Shown here piece after piece: positions 52,034 to 59,794 of a stretch of 64,000 bases of DNA. The first letter of the stretch is position 1; every line of letters begins with the position of its first letter. Position numbers and translations under genes: made by a program. Below the pieces are notes generated by a model. The model was not told the origin of the DNA. It saw only the letters and a list, made by a program, of their open reading frames with translations, and did no database searches. The DNA comes from Alphaproteobacteria bacterium (GTDB lineage Bacteria > Pseudomonadota > Alphaproteobacteria > Micavibrionales > Micavibrionaceae). The DNA lies in NCBI GenBank assembly GCA_002401695.1, contig NVTV01000022.1, forward strand, positions 1 through 64,000. The letters are read 5' to 3'.

Positions 52034-52419
52034 TCGTAGTAGACACATCGGCGATCATGGCAGTTTTACTGGATGAAGACAGTGCAAAGAACATTATCCC
52101 AATTTTGACGGATTGTGATCTTTGCATTTGTGCTGGAACCTATGCCGAACTCCTCATTGTGAGCGCTGCACGTAATTTAGCACAAGAGGCAAGTGAATTG
52201 TTTACAGCCCTTGGCATTCAAGTCGAAGCGCTGGACGGCGCGGGTTCGCGTGCAGTTCAACACGCTTATGTAAAATGGGGAAAAGGACGTCACCCAGCTT
52301 CGTTGAATTTTGGCGATTGTTTTGCCTATGCGTTAGCGAAAGAAAAAGATTTACCATTACTATTTATTGGGAATGATTTTTCCAAAACAGACCTAACGCC
52401 AGCACTGAATCAAAAATAG
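52030..52419 (+). CDS. vapC: VapC-family PIN-domain ribonuclease toxin
   Basis: This 129-residue PIN-domain protein has the acidic active-site residues in order: VVDTSAIMAVLLDE (Asp5), AGTYAELLI (Glu), and NFGDCFAYALAKE (Asp), with the final Asp near GNDFSKTDL. VapC toxins cut initiator tRNA or rRNA and stop growth until the antitoxin is restored. It is directly coupled to its antitoxin. A hairpin lies about 100 bp downstream. Confidence 0.92.
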   Translation: MIVVDTSAIMAVLLDEDSAKNIIPILTDCDLCICAGTYAELLIVSAARNLAQEASELFTALGIQVEALDGAGSRAVQHAYVKWGKGRHPASLNFGDCFAYALAKEKDLPLLFIGNDFSKTDLTPALNQK

Positions 52420-52521
52420 AATTCACTTGCAATCATTCACCTTGGTCTCAGAATATAAGTTGCGGATTTTCTCCTCGTATCAATTGCCGCACAAGGTATC
52501 AATCCCTATTAAGTGCTTTAG

Positions 52522-52540
52522 ACACCGATTACTTCGGTGT
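52522..52540 (+). terminator. Hairpin downstream of vapC
   Basis: ACACCGA (52522-52528) pairs with TCGGTGT (52534-52540) around a 5-nt loop. A second weaker GTAGTT/AACTAC pair follows. No run of T follows closely, so termination is uncertain. The rest of 52420-52600 has no gene I can support. Confidence 0.4.
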
Positions 52541-52600
52541 AACAAATCGTGTAGTAGTTTATGTAACTACTCCGACAAAGCCACAGTATCTCATATATCA

Positions 52601-52802
52601 CAAGTCACGAGGATACCCATAAAAAAACCAAAATTTGGTTGAAAAAATACCTATTTTTGTTAAACAAATTGAGTATAAATCGGCACCGGTTTTGTGCCAT
52701 AAATTGTACCATAAACTGTACCATAAAATGAAAATAAAAACACCCTAAGTCATTGTTTTTATTATATATTTACCATTTGTTCGACGCCGTGTGGGGCGCC
52801 AT
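52601..52802 (+). repeat. 200-bp direct repeat, copy C, with tRNA-like core
   Basis: This second full copy of the repeat closes the hipBA-vapBC unit. It contains the arm array (52691-52726) and ends with GTTCGACGCCGTGTGGGG (52779-52796) and CGCCATTT, which follows the tRNA-Thr 3' end (GTTCGAGTCCGTGTGGGG, 44910-44927) more closely than copy B does. Beyond it the sequence looks chromosomal. The stretch 52803-52987 shows nothing further. Confidence 0.82.
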
Positions 52803-52987
52803 TTTTCTCTTGTATTTCCAACACTATGATCAATTCCACCCTACCCGAAAATAGGGTTCCCGTAAGCTCATTGGCCCAAGCTCCCCTGAAATCAAACAAA
52901 CAATCGCACTGCCTTAATCATAAATTGGTCATGCAGTTTATAGATAATCATAATCTGTTTTATAGTGTTTGAAGTCTCAAAGCCTGT

Positions 52988-53776
52988 TCAAAGCGTCTGC
53001 CCATCATCTATCGTGAAGACGGAACCGGTGACAGGCGCACTGGCATCCGAACACAAATACAAAAGCATTGCATCAAGTGCACTAATATCCATCAAACGGC
53101 GGCGAGGAAACGCATTCAAGATATTTTGGCCCGTTTCGGTTTTCCAAAGATCATCCGTCATCTCGGTTGAAATATATCCCGGTGCAATAACATTCACATT
53201 GACGCCTTTTCTTGCCCAGTCTTTCGCAAATGCACGCCCGATTTGCATGCTTGCAGCTTTCGTCGAACTATAAGCAGCCGCCCCGATCGGCGCATGTTCA
53301 GCCGTGACAGAAGACACAATCACAACACGCCCACGTCCATTTTCAACAGGCCCGGACGCTGTCATGCGGCGTACACCTTCGCGTACGGTCAAAAACACCC
53401 CTCGTAAATTTACAGAAACGGTTTTGTCGAAATCATCAACATCCATTCGCAAGGCACTGCCCGGAATACTAATCCCTGCATTTGAAACAATGCTGTCTAC
53501 GACCCCGAACTTTGCCTCGGCCGCGTCATACGCCGCTTTTGTAGAGGCCTCATCCGTGACATCCATCGCAACAGCGAGGGCATGTCCACCCTCGTTTTCT
53601 ATATCCTTTTGCAAACTCTCAAGCAAAGAAACACGCCGTGCGGCCAGCACAACATTTGCGCCGCATTCCGACACTATTCTCGCAAATCGTTTACCAATAC
53701 CCGACGACGCCCCTGTGATAAGAACCGTACGTCCTGATAAATCAAACTTATACCCTTGTATGAGACGCTCACCCAT
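52988..53776 (-). CDS. Short-chain dehydrogenase/reductase
   Basis: This 262-residue enzyme of the classical SDR family has the NAD(P) motif TGASSGIGKR (residues about 17-26), the SNAGI stretch, the catalytic Ser in VSSVTAEH, and YSSTKAA with Tyr and Lys. It oxidises or reduces a hydroxyl or keto group of an unknown substrate. It lies 26 bp after the next SDR gene on the same strand, so the two form an operon, transcribed away from the TonB-dependent receptor. Confidence 0.9.
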   Translation of the reverse strand: MGERLIQGYKFDLSGRTVLITGASSGIGKRFARIVSECGANVVLAARRVSLLESLQKDIENEGGHALAVAMDVTDEASTKAAYDAAEAKFGVVDSIVSNAGISIPGSALRMDVDDFDKTVSVNLRGVFLTVREGVRRMTASGPVENGRGRVVIVSSVTAEHAPIGAAAYSSTKAASMQIGRAFAKDWARKGVNVNVIAPGYISTEMTDDLWKTETGQNILNAFPRRRLMDISALDAMLLYLCSDASAPVTGSVFTIDDGQTL

Positions 53777-53802
53777 AAACTTCTCCTTATGAACCTAAAT
53801 TT

Positions 53803-54732
53803 CTAAGTCCCGTTATTCAATTGCACACCCAGTTTTTTTGCGGCCAAAGTCACAAATTTATCTGTTTGCTTGAAGGCAGACTCCATCTCTGTTTGCCCTT
53901 CTATATTACTGATCAGCTCCCAGTTATCCGCGACATCATCTACACCAAGCGCCGCCCCTTTTACAAAATGTCCTGCCGTTTCATAAATGCGTATAACAGA
54001 AAAACACCCTGCCCCCGCGCCAAGAATTGTTTTGGATGGAGCACTCTCGCTTACCAGATATAACGCACCCGGTGCAACCAATTCCGGCCCCATAAGATTT
54101 GCCACATCATCTGCCAGTAGCCCGTCAAGCATACGCGTTGCAGCCGTTGGCGCTAATGTGTTCACCTGAATATTATATTTTGCGCCTTCTATAGACAACA
54201 CATTCATAAGGCCAACAACACCTGCCTTGGCAGCACCATAGTTAGATTGTCCAAAATTACCAAACAGGCCGCTCGCAGACGAGGTCATTAAAATGCGCCC
54301 GTAAGTCTGTGCACGCATAATATCCCAAACGGCCTTAGTACAATTTAGCGCCCCATAAAGATGTACATTTACAACTTTTTCAAAATCTTCCAACGCCATT
54401 TTAGCAAACGATTTATCACGTAAAATACCCGCATTATTTATTAAAATATCAACGCGCCCCCACGCCTTCATGGTATTCTCAACCATGGAAAGGACCTGTT
54501 CCATGTTCGTAATATCTGCACCATTGGCGATCGCTTCACCACCCGCCGCAATAATTTCGTCAACAACCTTTTGTGCAGGCAACCCGGAAGTCCCCGTGCC
54601 CTCAACATTGCCACCATAGTCGTTAACGACAACTTTTGCGCCAAGCCTTGCTAATTGAAGGCAGTGTTCTCGCCCTAACCCATTGGCCCCACCCGTAACG
54701 ATTACCACTTGTCCATCAAACCGTATCGCCAT
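53803..54732 (-). CDS. SDR-family (3R)-hydroxyacyl-CoA dehydrogenase-like enzyme
   Basis: This 309-residue SDR resembles the dehydrogenase unit of peroxisomal multifunctional enzyme 2: TGGANGLGREHCLQLARLGA at the N-terminus, VVNDYGGNVEGTGTS, NNAGILRDKSFAKM and catalytic YGAAKAG. That subgroup acts on hydroxyacyl-CoA or steroid-like substrates. The extra C-terminal 50 residues are as in that subgroup. The acyl-CoA synthetase gene nearby supports a CoA-thioester substrate, which remains inference. Confidence 0.88.
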   Translation of the reverse strand: MAIRFDGQVVIVTGGANGLGREHCLQLARLGAKVVVNDYGGNVEGTGTSGLPAQKVVDEIIAAGGEAIANGADITNMEQVLSMVENTMKAWGRVDILINNAGILRDKSFAKMALEDFEKVVNVHLYGALNCTKAVWDIMRAQTYGRILMTSSASGLFGNFGQSNYGAAKAGVVGLMNVLSIEGAKYNIQVNTLAPTAATRMLDGLLADDVANLMGPELVAPGALYLVSESAPSKTILGAGAGCFSVIRIYETAGHFVKGAALGVDDVADNWELISNIEGQTEMESAFKQTDKFVTLAAKKLGVQLNNGT

Positions 54733-54801
54733 GTTTTCCTCTAAGTTTTGTTTATCAGTTGCTTTGTTTTCTATGGCATTTCATTTATTAACACAATAAT
54801 T

Positions 54802-54829
54802 AATATTCATTCTCATGATAATGAATATT
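54802..54829. promoter_or_regulatory. Operator-like palindrome between SDR operon and TonB receptor
   Basis: The arms AATATTCATT (54802-54811) and AATGAATATT (54820-54829) form a perfect 10-bp dyad around CTCATGAT. The site lies in the divergent promoter region 54733-54901. A related half-plus-centre (AATATTCACTCTTATGATAAT) occurs upstream of the DUF3604 gene. The nearby TetR regulator is the first candidate; a Fur-like protein is an alternative because ATGATAATGA resembles part of a Fur box. Confidence 0.6.
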
Positions 54830-54901
54830 GACTCTTACGTTCTTTTTGGTAGATATAGGCCCATACCGGATACAAAAACGGAACAGGAAAAGGGGATACA
54901 C

Positions 54902-57175
54902 ATGAAAAATTTAACAATATTAAAGCAGGCCCTATGGGTAAGCACGTCTATGTTGGCAATAGGGTTTTGCACCACAGCACAGGCGCAAACGAATAATGAT
55001 GAACAAACAAACAGTGTCGCGGCAGAGGATAACATTATTGTCACGGCGACCCGTCGTGAACAACGCATTCAAGATGTCCCGTTGAGTATCACCGCCTATC
55101 AACCAAGAGAACTGGTCGAAAAGGGCATCACTGGTTACGAAGAACTTGCGCGTGAAACGCCCGGAGTTATTCTCAACAAACCTACGGCAAATTTTAACAA
55201 TTTTACGGCACGTGGTATCGCAACGAATGGGTATGGCGCCGGTTTGCAGGCAACGGTTACCATTTATATTGACGAGCTGCCGATTTCTGCAAACGGGAAC
55301 TCGACAATTCTTGATCCAAACCTGTTTGACGTGGAACGGATCGAATTTCTGCGCGGTCCACAGGGCACATTATTCGGGTCAGGATCGCTTGCGGGGGCGA
55401 TGCGCATTATCACTAACAAGCCTGATCTGAGTGAATTTGATTATTCCGCGCTTGTTGATTTTGGTTTAACGGGTGGCGATGCGTTTAGACAGCGCTATAA
55501 CGGCATGGTCAATATACCAATCGTTGAAGACAAAGCGGCTCTACGTGTCGTCGGATTCTACAGAAACGAAGAAGGCTTTGTGGACAATATCGGCACAGGT
55601 ATTGAAAACTCGAACTCTCTTGAGGCTTGGGGAGGCCGGGCCAGTCTTTTGATTGAACCAACTCAAAATCTATCTATCAAATTACTGGCGTCCCATGAAG
55701 AAAGTTCACCGAGAGATTCCGGCTTGACCAATCCGGACTTGGGCACATTGGTACGAAACTCTGATCGACCTGATCTCTTTATTGGTAATCTCGATACGCT
55801 AAATGCAACGATCAATTATGATTTTGAAAATGCTCGGCTTACAAGCTCAACAACCCTGACAAGTTATGACGGCGTATTCTTTGTTGACCTTGCGGGCACA
55901 TTTTCCCAAGCGATTCCTTTTGCGCTAGATGCCATCGGGTATGATGATATCTTTGTTCAAGAGCTCCGGCTGGCATCAACCACAAATGAAAAACTGGACT
56001 GGATCGTTGGTGGATTTTATTTCCGCAAACGTCGTGATGTTGATTTTAATTATCGATCCTCACCTGAATTCCTGCTGGCTCGTGGCATTACAGGCCTATC
56101 TGATGAATACTATCAACGCAGAAAAGACCATTCCATTACGCACGAACTGGCTGGATTTGGCGAGTTAACCTATCACGTCAATGATAAAATGTGGCTGACA
56201 GGCGGGCTTCGTTACGGCAGCACTGATGCACAAGGGTTTGCAGATGGTGGCTTTACCAGTAATTATTTCGTAAATGCACTCTATGGCATACCCGGGCCAC
56301 TCACAGTCACCGATATTGCAGCCGGGGAAGGCATAATCGCCGAAGATACAGGGCTGTCTTACAAGGCCAGTGTTTCGTATAAACCGAACCAGGAACTCAC
56401 GACCTACGCAACGGTTTCAACGGGTTTCCGCCAACCCATTCGCAACTCCCTCGCAGGATTAGCGAGTACTTTGGATCCTAATGATATTATTATTCCTGAT
56501 GGTGCGGATTCTGACAAATTGACAAACTACGAACTGGGCTTGAAAGGCAGCTGGCTTGACGGCAAGCTGAGCGCAAACCTTGCCGCTTATTATATCGACT
56601 GGAGCAGTATTCAGGTGCAAGCCAACCGCGTCTCCGACTCTATTCAATTTGCAACCAATATTGGTAAAGCCGTCAGTAAAGGGTTTGAGTTTGAAGTCGG
56701 CACCAAACCGTTTGATGGTTTCTTTCTGGGATTCAACGGTGCCTTTGTTGATGCAAAGGTAACAGAATTAACGGCGTCAGAGGCAGCATTTTCAGGCGCG
56801 GTTAAGGGCGCACGATTAGCAGCGCCAAAATTCCAGGGCTCAATTTACGCCAAATACAGTTTCAACTGGAATGCAAACACCACAGGTTGGGTGGCTGCGA
56901 ACATTCAACATATCGGCTCATTCCCGAGTATGTTTCCCAACGTACCGGGGAGTCCGGGCACCGTTCAAGCCACATATGGGCTCACTGACAGCTATGAGAA
57001 TGTGAATATGTCGGTCGGCGCAGACTTCGGTGACTGGACTGTAACTGGATATGTCGAAAACTTACTCGATGACGATTCCATTACCTATATCCATCCCGAA
57101 GCGTTCCTGGATGGCCGGTTTGGGGTGATGCGCCCGAGAACATTCGGCATACGTTTCGCCTATGGCATTAAATAA
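54902..57175 (+). CDS. TonB-dependent outer-membrane receptor
   Basis: This 757-residue protein starts at ATG 54902 after AAGGGG; its signal ends near TTAQAQ. A TonB box-like NIIVTATRREQ is followed by the plug domain (RIQDVPLSITAY to about residue 170, including FLRGPQGTLFGSGSLAGAMRI) and a 22-strand barrel ending in IRFAYGIK. Such receptors import bulky or scarce compounds with energy from TonB. The neighbours (SDRs, acyl-CoA synthetase) point to a hydrophobic organic substrate rather than a siderophore. An in-frame ATG at 54815 lies within the operator region. Confidence 0.93.
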   Translation: MKNLTILKQALWVSTSMLAIGFCTTAQAQTNNDEQTNSVAAEDNIIVTATRREQRIQDVPLSITAYQPRELVEKGITGYEELARETPGVILNKPTANFNNFTARGIATNGYGAGLQATVTIYIDELPISANGNSTILDPNLFDVERIEFLRGPQGTLFGSGSLAGAMRIITNKPDLSEFDYSALVDFGLTGGDAFRQRYNGMVNIPIVEDKAALRVVGFYRNEEGFVDNIGTGIENSNSLEAWGGRASLLIEPTQNLSIKLLASHEESSPRDSGLTNPDLGTLVRNSDRPDLFIGNLDTLNATINYDFENARLTSSTTLTSYDGVFFVDLAGTFSQAIPFALDAIGYDDIFVQELRLASTTNEKLDWIVGGFYFRKRRDVDFNYRSSPEFLLARGITGLSDEYYQRRKDHSITHELAGFGELTYHVNDKMWLTGGLRYGSTDAQGFADGGFTSNYFVNALYGIPGPLTVTDIAAGEGIIAEDTGLSYKASVSYKPNQELTTYATVSTGFRQPIRNSLAGLASTLDPNDIIIPDGADSDKLTNYELGLKGSWLDGKLSANLAAYYIDWSSIQVQANRVSDSIQFATNIGKAVSKGFEFEVGTKPFDGFFLGFNGAFVDAKVTELTASEAAFSGAVKGARLAAPKFQGSIYAKYSFNWNANTTGWVAANIQHIGSFPSMFPNVPGSPGTVQATYGLTDSYENVNMSVGADFGDWTVTGYVENLLDDDSITYIHPEAFLDGRFGVMRPRTFGIRFAYGIK

Positions 57176-57182
57176 AAAAGTA

Positions 57183-57208
57183 CGGAGCCAACCAACGCGT
57201 TGGCTCCG
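57183..57208 (+). terminator. Rho-independent-type hairpin after the TonB receptor gene
   Basis: CGGAGCCAAC (57183-57192) pairs perfectly over 10 bp with GTTGGCTCCG (57199-57208) around a 6-nt loop, followed by GGCTTTCCC. It begins 7 bp after the receptor stop. The T-run is short, but the stem is strong. Confidence 0.75.
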
Positions 57209-57315
57209 GGCTTTCCCTAACCCAATCAGCTTTATTTAATTCTGGTTTTCCTCATTATATCGGCCGTCGTACATTGGTTCGATGGCCATTTTTTTACAGA
57301 AAATTTGACCTACTT

Positions 57316-58905
57316 ATGCAAAAATACCCGCTCACTATCGACAAATTTCTTGACCATGCTGCCAAGTGGTCTGGCACCCAAGAAGTTGTAACCGCTAGCA
57401 ACGGAAATGTTGTCTCGCGACTCGGATACGCGCAATTGCGTGAACGTAGTAATCGCTTATCAGGTGCCTTACTGAATTTGGGACTACAGCAGGGTGACCG
57501 TGTTGGAACGTTAGCATGGAATACGCAAAGCCATTTTGAAATGTATTACGCGATTATGGGATGTGGCCTTGTTTGCCATACACTGAACCCCAGGTTTACG
57601 GCAGCGCATCTTGCCGCCATCATAAATGAAGCCGAAGACCGTATCCTCGCAGTCGCAGCCGATCTTAGCCCCCTCTTAACGGAACTCCTCCCCCTCTGCC
57701 CTCACCTTGAACATATCATTATTTTGGATACAAAAGAGAAACCTTTGCCCGTTTTCAAGAACCATACTGCAAAGGTTTGCGCCCATGAAGTCCTCGTCAA
57801 AGAACATGGGACCGTCTGTAAATGGGGACAATTTGATGAAGAATCCCCTGCTGGATTATGTTATACATCCGGTACAACAGGCAAACCCAAAGGGGCCCTG
57901 TACACACACCGGTCCAATTACTTACATACATTACGGGCTTTACAAGCTGATGCTATGGCACTCCGCCCTGACGATGTCGTGCTAGCCGCCGTACCCATGT
58001 TTCATGCCAATGCTTGGGGGCTCCCATTTGCAGCCCCCGTTGTCGGCGCAAAACTGGTATTACCGGGGCGTCAAACGGATGGTGAAAGCCTTGCGAAAAT
58101 TATGCGCGATGAAAAGGTAACAATCGCGGTTGGGGTGCAAACGGTTTGGCTCGGCGTGATTGAATATCTCGACGCGTCGGGTGAAAATTTGCCGGATTTA
58201 AAACGTGTCCTCATTGGTGGCTCCAAATGTCCCGACGCCCTTATGCATCGTCTAGAAAGCCGTTTAGGGGCAGAAATACAAACAAGTTGGGGTATGACAG
58301 AGTTGTCTCCTCTTGGCACAATTGCGCCCCCTAACAGCGCTGGCGGACATGGGTCTGGACGACCGCCTATGGGTTTGGATTTGAAACTTACCGATGTTAA
58401 CGGTGTGACCCTTTCCGAACAAAGAGGGCCCGTTGGGCATTTAAAAGTGAAGGGTGCCAGTGTAGTCGGTCAATATTACAAAGCCAAAACCACGGCCTTG
58501 GATAGCGAAGGTTATTTTGATACAGGCGATTTAGCCAGCATTGACGAGAATGGCAATTTGACGATCCGTGGGCGAACAAAAGATCTAATTAAATCAGGCG
58601 GCGAATGGATCAACCCGGCAGAAATAGAAGAGATTATCGGTGCGCACCCGGCCGTTGCCCTTGTTGCGGCCATTGGACGTCCAGATCCAAAATGGGGTGA
58701 ACGGCCAGTTCTTATTGTAGAACTTTCCCTTGGAAAAACAGTGGAGCCAGCCGATCTTCTTGTGACTTTGCGCGGAAAAATAGCGACATGGTGGATGCCT
58801 GATCAAGTTGTATTGATCCCCTCCATGCCTCTAGCCGCCACAGGAAAAATAGATAAAGTGCGCCTTCGAGCAGAGTTTAATAAAGGCAAATACGCTGCAG
58901 CCTGA
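57316..58905 (+). CDS. Fatty-acyl-CoA synthetase-like AMP-binding enzyme
   Basis: This 529-residue ligase activates a carboxylic acid to its CoA thioester through an acyl-AMP. The AMP-binding motif YTSGTTGKPKGALYTHRS (about residues 190-207) and later TSWGMTELSPLG, YFDTGDLASIDENG and the Lys-bearing LAATGKIDKVRLR are all present. It is most like medium- to long-chain acyl-CoA synthetases; the true substrate is not defined. I chose ATG 57316 (MQKYPLTIDKFLDHAAKW), which aligns with family starts; a TTG at 57274 adds 14 unlike residues. Confidence 0.92.
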   Translation: MQKYPLTIDKFLDHAAKWSGTQEVVTASNGNVVSRLGYAQLRERSNRLSGALLNLGLQQGDRVGTLAWNTQSHFEMYYAIMGCGLVCHTLNPRFTAAHLAAIINEAEDRILAVAADLSPLLTELLPLCPHLEHIIILDTKEKPLPVFKNHTAKVCAHEVLVKEHGTVCKWGQFDEESPAGLCYTSGTTGKPKGALYTHRSNYLHTLRALQADAMALRPDDVVLAAVPMFHANAWGLPFAAPVVGAKLVLPGRQTDGESLAKIMRDEKVTIAVGVQTVWLGVIEYLDASGENLPDLKRVLIGGSKCPDALMHRLESRLGAEIQTSWGMTELSPLGTIAPPNSAGGHGSGRPPMGLDLKLTDVNGVTLSEQRGPVGHLKVKGASVVGQYYKAKTTALDSEGYFDTGDLASIDENGNLTIRGRTKDLIKSGGEWINPAEIEEIIGAHPAVALVAAIGRPDPKWGERPVLIVELSLGKTVEPADLLVTLRGKIATWWMPDQVVLIPSMPLAATGKIDKVRLRAEFNKGKYAAA

Positions 58906-58962
58906 ACCTGAGGTTGACGAGTACAAGTCCGCCTATTATTCTGTAAGGAGAGAGGCAGAATC

Positions 58963-59631
58963 ATGTCAAAAACCACGGAAAAACAACCCCGCCGCAAAAA
59001 GGCGGAACAACGTGCAGAAAGCATTGAACACATTCTAGATGCCGCCGAATATCTGTTTTCGATGAACGGGTTTTACGGCGTGACCCTTCGTGATGTCGCT
59101 AAACGCGTTGGCATACACACCACACTTGTTCATTATTATTTTCAGGACAAACAAAACTTATTTCAGAAGGTGTTTGCGCGTCGCGCGGGCGTAACCAGCG
59201 ACCGCCGTATGCAAGCGCTTGACAAATATGAAGCAGAAGCCGCTGAAAACCCGACCGTCGAAGGTGCACTACATGCTTTTTTGGATACCGATCTTGATCT
59301 GTATTTCAACGGTGGCGAACATTGGATGAATTATGCTTCATTCGGCGCACGCGTCAGTAATACACCTGAAGGTGCGAAGTTAATGGATGAATATTTTGAT
59401 CCCGTCGTGCTCAAACTTGTCAGCATTTTAAAACGCGCCCTCCCCGATTATTCCGAAGAAGACATTTTCTGGGGCTATCACTTTGTGACAGGTTCTCTGA
59501 TGAATACGCTTGCACGCACGGGCCGCATTGATCGCCTTTCAAATGGTATTTGTCGCTCCGACGATTTTCCAGCTGTGAAAAAACGCATGGCAAAATTTAT
59601 GGCGGCAGGCTTCTTGTCCTTGAAAGACTAA
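58963..59631 (+). CDS. TetR/AcrR-family regulator
   Basis: This 222-residue protein has the N-terminal TetR helix-turn-helix (ILDAAEYLFSMNGFYGVTLR, then DVAKRVGIHTTLVHYYFQDK at about residues 26-68). The C-terminal ligand domain is TetR_C-like and hydrophobic. TetR regulators of this kind often respond to acyl-CoA or lipophilic compounds. It follows the acyl-CoA synthetase gene and precedes the DUF3604 gene, so it is the best candidate to read the shared operator motif. Confidence 0.92.
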   Translation: MSKTTEKQPRRKKAEQRAESIEHILDAAEYLFSMNGFYGVTLRDVAKRVGIHTTLVHYYFQDKQNLFQKVFARRAGVTSDRRMQALDKYEAEAAENPTVEGALHAFLDTDLDLYFNGGEHWMNYASFGARVSNTPEGAKLMDEYFDPVVLKLVSILKRALPDYSEEDIFWGYHFVTGSLMNTLARTGRIDRLSNGICRSDDFPAVKKRMAKFMAAGFLSLKD

Positions 59632-59694
59632 TTTTATCTGGTTCGCCGATAAGCGCTGGCAAACCTTCAATTTTATATTCTCATTGAATCTCAT

Positions 59695-59715
59695 AATATT
59701 CACTCTTATGATAAT
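59695..59715. promoter_or_regulatory. Second copy of the operator-like motif
   Basis: AATATTCACTCTTATGATAAT at this place differs from the 54802 site (first 20 bases AATATTCATTCTCATGATAA) at only two positions over those bases. It lies 80-100 bp before the DUF3604 start, in the promoter region of that operon. The right arm of the dyad is lost (AATTAG in place of AATGAATATT). Confidence 0.55.
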
Positions 59716-59794
59716 TAGTTTTTATTGACAAATTTTGACAAATATACCATCTTCAATCCAAGGATAATGAAGTAAAGAGTTAGGAAGAACGCAT

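Noticed and set aside
52427-52642. 71-codon plus-strand frame after vapC
   Set aside because: It runs through a hairpin and into repeat copy C, with no ribosome site and no family.
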